In this document: in pieces, positions 52,536-55,025 of the stretch | Layout of the letters: every line of letters starts with the position of its first letter | How positions within the stretch are numbered: position 1 is the stretch's first letter | Made by a program: the position numbers and the translations under genes | Notes under the pieces: generated by a model | Told to the model about the DNA's origin: nothing | What the model saw: only the letters and a program-made list of their open reading frames with translations | Databases searched by the model: none | Source: Fidelibacterota bacterium | GTDB lineage: Bacteria; Fidelibacterota; Marinisomatia; SCGC-AAA003-L08; D37C17 | NCBI GenBank assembly: GCA_004124405.1 | Contig: SCKP01000005.1 | Coordinates: forward strand, 1-55,025 | Length of the DNA: 55,025 bases | Direction: 5' to 3'

Positions 52536-53963
52536 ATGGCGCACCGGATTTTAAAAAATGCTATAATTTTATCCTCTACACAAGTTTTTTCCCGGATTCT
52601 GTCATTCACTTTTTTTCTGATATTGGCAAGATATTTTGGCAGTGAATTCTTTGGAAAGTATTATTATGTGTATACCCTTATTTTTCTCCTGACTTTCATT
52701 TCTGATTTGGGTCTCTCCACATTATTAATCAGAGATATTGCCAAATTAAAAGAGCGCGCTGGCAACATCCTTCTCCATTCTGTTATTATTCGGATATTCT
52801 TTTCAATTCTTGTGTATTCTGCACTTGTAATTACCATTTACTTTCAACCTGACCTGGATGTTGATAAAAAGAATTTAATATATTTATTAGGTTTTTATGT
52901 TTTCTCCAAAGCACTATTTGAATATTCTCTTAATTATTTCCAAGGGGTCGAAAAACAAGGCATTTATGGCTTGTTACTATTGCTTAACAATATCCTTTTG
53001 GTTGTTATTACCCTATTTTTTATTTACGGGCGAACAAATTTCATTATATTTAGCATTATTCCCGTTATAGCGACTCTGGTTTCTGCAACAGTAGGTTTCT
53101 ATTTAGTAAACCAGCAAGTTTCATTTAAGTTTAAAATCCTTTTTGGTGATTTAATATTTTTAATAAAAAGAACAATACCGTTTGGATTAACTCTATTTGT
53201 AAGTGCTGCATCTGCAAGAATGGGAATTATAATGATCTCATTGCTCAGTACAGATATTCAGGTAGGGCAATATGGTGTTGCAAATAGACTGATTGAGGGA
53301 ATAATGATCTTACCAATTATAATTAACAAAATTACATACCCTTTATTATCCAATCTGAAAAATAACCCGCTAAAATTCCAATGGACATTAGAAACAGCAA
53401 ATAAAGTGTTATTACTTTGCACATCAGTAATTGTTATAGTTTGTAATATTTATGCAGAAGATATTATTACTATTCTTTTCACAAATTTGTATATTGACGC
53501 TGTTATTGTCTTTCAGGTTTTATGCTGGATGTTATTGGGATCCTTTCCAAACTACATAATTGGGCATGCATTGTTTTCAATTGATAAACAGCGCGAAGTG
53601 CTAAAGATTTCTGGATTAATGTTATTTATAAATATATATTTCAATTTTATTTTAATACCCAAATTTGGAATTATTGGGGTGGCTTTAACCGCAGTTTTTA
53701 CAGTAGCTGTAACATTTATTGGTTATCTTAGAATACTAAAACAGTATTATAAAATAATGGATATTTTTAAAAATTGGGTAAAGATCACAATGCTTTGCAT
53801 TATTATAGTTTCAGTGGGGTTATTTTTAAGATCTGTTATTCCGGAGATTGTGACTGCTCTGTGTTTGATATCTCTGTATTGTTTTGGTATTTACTTCTTC
53901 AAACTTATTAGTGAACAGGAAATAACTAAATTCAAATTATTTCTTACACAAAAAGGAATGTAA
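52536..53963 (+). CDS. Lipid-linked oligosaccharide flippase (Wzx-like)
   Basis: Polytopic membrane protein of 475 residues with about 12-14 hydrophobic segments. The N-terminus (KNAIILSSTQVFSRILSFTFFLILARYFGSEFFGKYYYVYTL is the full opening, read here as KNAIILSSTQ followed by RYFGSEFFGKYYYVY) matches the polysaccharide biosynthesis/MATE-like flippase family. It would move undecaprenyl-linked repeat units across the inner membrane. Position between the co-polymerase and a polymerase-like gene supports this. Wzx proteins diverge strongly, so substrate cannot be stated. Confidence 0.92.
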   Translation: MAHRILKNAIILSSTQVFSRILSFTFFLILARYFGSEFFGKYYYVYTLIFLLTFISDLGLSTLLIRDIAKLKERAGNILLHSVIIRIFFSILVYSALVITIYFQPDLDVDKKNLIYLLGFYVFSKALFEYSLNYFQGVEKQGIYGLLLLLNNILLVVITLFFIYGRTNFIIFSIIPVIATLVSATVGFYLVNQQVSFKFKILFGDLIFLIKRTIPFGLTLFVSAASARMGIIMISLLSTDIQVGQYGVANRLIEGIMILPIIINKITYPLLSNLKNNPLKFQWTLETANKVLLLCTSVIVIVCNIYAEDIITILFTNLYIDAVIVFQVLCWMLLGSFPNYIIGHALFSIDKQREVLKISGLMLFINIYFNFILIPKFGIIGVALTAVFTVAVTFIGYLRILKQYYKIMDIFKNWVKITMLCIIIVSVGLFLRSVIPEIVTALCLISLYCFGIYFFKLISEQEITKFKLFLTQKGM

Positions 53964-53973
53964 TCAAGGTATC

Positions 53974-55025
53974 ATGAAAGCAGAGGACACATTGATATCT
54001 AATAGAGGGTACTCTTTTTGGATATTGGTTTTCATTTTCCAAATATCAATGGTTCTACTTTTCAGTTTAGAATATTGGATACCGTTAATATTTCTTTTTA
54101 CACTTATATTAATGGGTTACTCCCCTTATAATTTAACTCCAGCAATTTATTTACTAATTATGAGCTTGTTTATTGGTTTTTATATAATTGAAAAACCAAT
54201 TGGGATTAGAATTGTGGATGTAATCATTTCAGTCTCCGTAATTACATATATTTTGCATAAAGCGTTTAGAGGAGATTTATCTATAATGAAAACATCTCTG
54301 AATAAACCCATTATAATTTTTCTTATAGGTATTACAATTTCACTGTTTGGTGCACCACAAATCGGAAATGGTGTAATTAATCTGTTAAGACATCTTGAAT
54401 TATTCGCAATATTTTATATTATAACAGATATTACCTTTTTGGAGGGTAAAGCTATTATAAGAAAAATGCTTGATTATTATGTTTATATAGCAACGGGTGC
54501 TTCAGCAGTGGCAATAACAATGCTATATTCTTTAGGTGGTGGCAGGGCTTTTGGTGTGACAGGAAGCCCTCTAAGCGATTTAATTGTATCGGCTCTCATT
54601 ATCACGATATCTCAGATATACCTTAGACAATCGTCAACTCAGCGGGGAAAATATTCTTTAATAGCGTATATATTGTTTGTACAAATTATTATGACTCAGA
54701 CACGGGGGGCATGGTTAAGTTTAATAATTGCAACATTATTTCTGACATTATTATTAAAAAAAGCTTCAATTCCTTTAATTATTAAGCACACATTTTGGGT
54801 GAGCATTCTGTTTTGCCTGGCCATTATAACTTCTTCTACTATTTTTTCAAATTCATTTATTGGTATGGTTCATCGAGTTGAACATCTCCAACAGCTAAAT
54901 ATTGGCACCCTACATAATCGCCTGATTCTATGGGATGCTGGAATCAACTCAGTTTTATCACATTTTGTTAATGTAATAGGTCTTGGTCATTTTCCTATTT
55001 TAAGTGGAGATTATTCAATCATTGG
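53974..55025 (+). CDS. O-antigen polymerase/ligase-family protein (3' partial)
   Basis: An open frame from ATG 53974 to the window end (350 codons so far, no stop). It is highly hydrophobic with about ten membrane segments. Near residue 230 it has QTRGAWLSLIIATLF and near residue 310 NRLILWDAGINS, the two motifs flanking the periplasmic loop of the Wzy/WaaL (Wzy_C) family. It would polymerise repeat units or ligate glycan. It starts 10 nt after the flippase stop. It is easy to miss because the frame has no stop inside the window. Confidence 0.88.
   Translation, partial: MKAEDTLISNRGYSFWILVFIFQISMVLLFSLEYWIPLIFLFTLILMGYSPYNLTPAIYLLIMSLFIGFYIIEKPIGIRIVDVIISVSVITYILHKAFRGDLSIMKTSLNKPIIIFLIGITISLFGAPQIGNGVINLLRHLELFAIFYIITDITFLEGKAIIRKMLDYYVYIATGASAVAITMLYSLGGGRAFGVTGSPLSDLIVSALIITISQIYLRQSSTQRGKYSLIAYILFVQIIMTQTRGAWLSLIIATLFLTLLLKKASIPLIIKHTFWVSILFCLAIITSSTIFSNSFIGMVHRVEHLQQLNIGTLHNRLILWDAGINSVLSHFVNVIGLGHFPILSGDYSII

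Noticed and set aside
1-55025. CRISPR arrays, tRNA or rRNA genes, insertion sequences
   Set aside because: No direct-repeat/spacer pattern, no cloverleaf with CCA-proximal features and no transposase motifs were found on reading both strands; a tRNAscan or ISfinder run would be decisive.

Overview
The window (about 55 kb, A+T-rich, densely coding) reads as chromosome of a Gram-negative bacterium of the FCB (Fibrobacteres-Chlorobi-Bacteroidetes) type. The best guess is a member of the Marinimicrobia (SAR406) or a close relative. This is inference, resting on three secreted proteins that end in paired dockerin-like repeats of the form GDLNxDGxxNxLDIVxLxNxIL, a GCTDPxAxNYxxxAxxDxGSC linker, lamin-tail/CotH secreted proteins, outer-membrane barrels and a long acidic S1 protein. 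No tRNA, rRNA, CRISPR array or insertion sequence was recognised.

Layout. (1) 1-6057: end of an exopolysaccharide (EPS) locus: GDP-mannose 3,5-epimerase-like enzyme (cut by the window edge), UDP-glucose dehydrogenase, UDP-glucuronate decarboxylase, initiating sugar-phosphate transferase and a Wzi-like barrel. (2) 6215-10754: typA, a FabH-like ketosynthase, a glycerophosphodiesterase and a GST-like protein. (3) 10844-19338: secreted and surface module: a dockerin-tailed sugar dehydrogenase, a 955-residue lamin-tail/CotH/dockerin protein, two further lamin-tail proteins, a VTC-fold polyphosphate-polymerase-like protein, a DUF4956 membrane protein and a DUF2490 barrel. (4) 19624-27694: copper/silver efflux island (minus strand: Cys-rich protein, CusC, CusB, CusA, metal-binding lipoprotein) with a divergent HMA-domain protein. 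(5) 27710-32884: thioesterase, M3 peptidase lipoprotein, structured non-coding stretches and an AprA-MT-like methyltransferase. (6) 33085-45660: housekeeping run of hisC, smpB, tyrS, alkaline phosphatase, NlpC/P60, HNH protein, trpS, scpA, scpB, rluB, cmk, rpsA and tsaD, many with 1-14 nt overlaps. (7) 45662-55025: a von Willebrand-type membrane protein, then a second EPS block: rfbB, rfbA, rfbC, Wza-like, Wzz-like, Wzx-like and a Wzy/ligase-like gene cut by the window end.

How the genes work together. The two EPS blocks supply nucleotide sugars (UDP-glucuronate, UDP-xylose, GDP-L-galactose-type sugar, dTDP-6-deoxy-4-keto sugars), lipid-linked initiation, flipping, polymerisation and export. 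The Cus island exports Cu/Ag from periplasm to exterior. The CotH-VTC-DUF4956-DUF2490 cassette is the strongest candidate for an undescribed system: it places a secreted kinase-fold protein, a polyphosphate-polymerase-fold protein, an inner-membrane protein and an outer-membrane barrel in one transcription unit.

Small items that length-limited gene calling would miss: a 30-codon ORF before trpS, a 42-codon minus-strand ORF at 30531-30659, a frameshifted small gene with an ideal ribosome-binding site at 28146-28347, a CRP/FNR-type palindrome followed by an S-box-like RNA at 30732-30860, an orphan terminator-like hairpin in the divergent copper promoter region, and a 204-bp nest of inverted repeats between the DUF2490 and copper genes.
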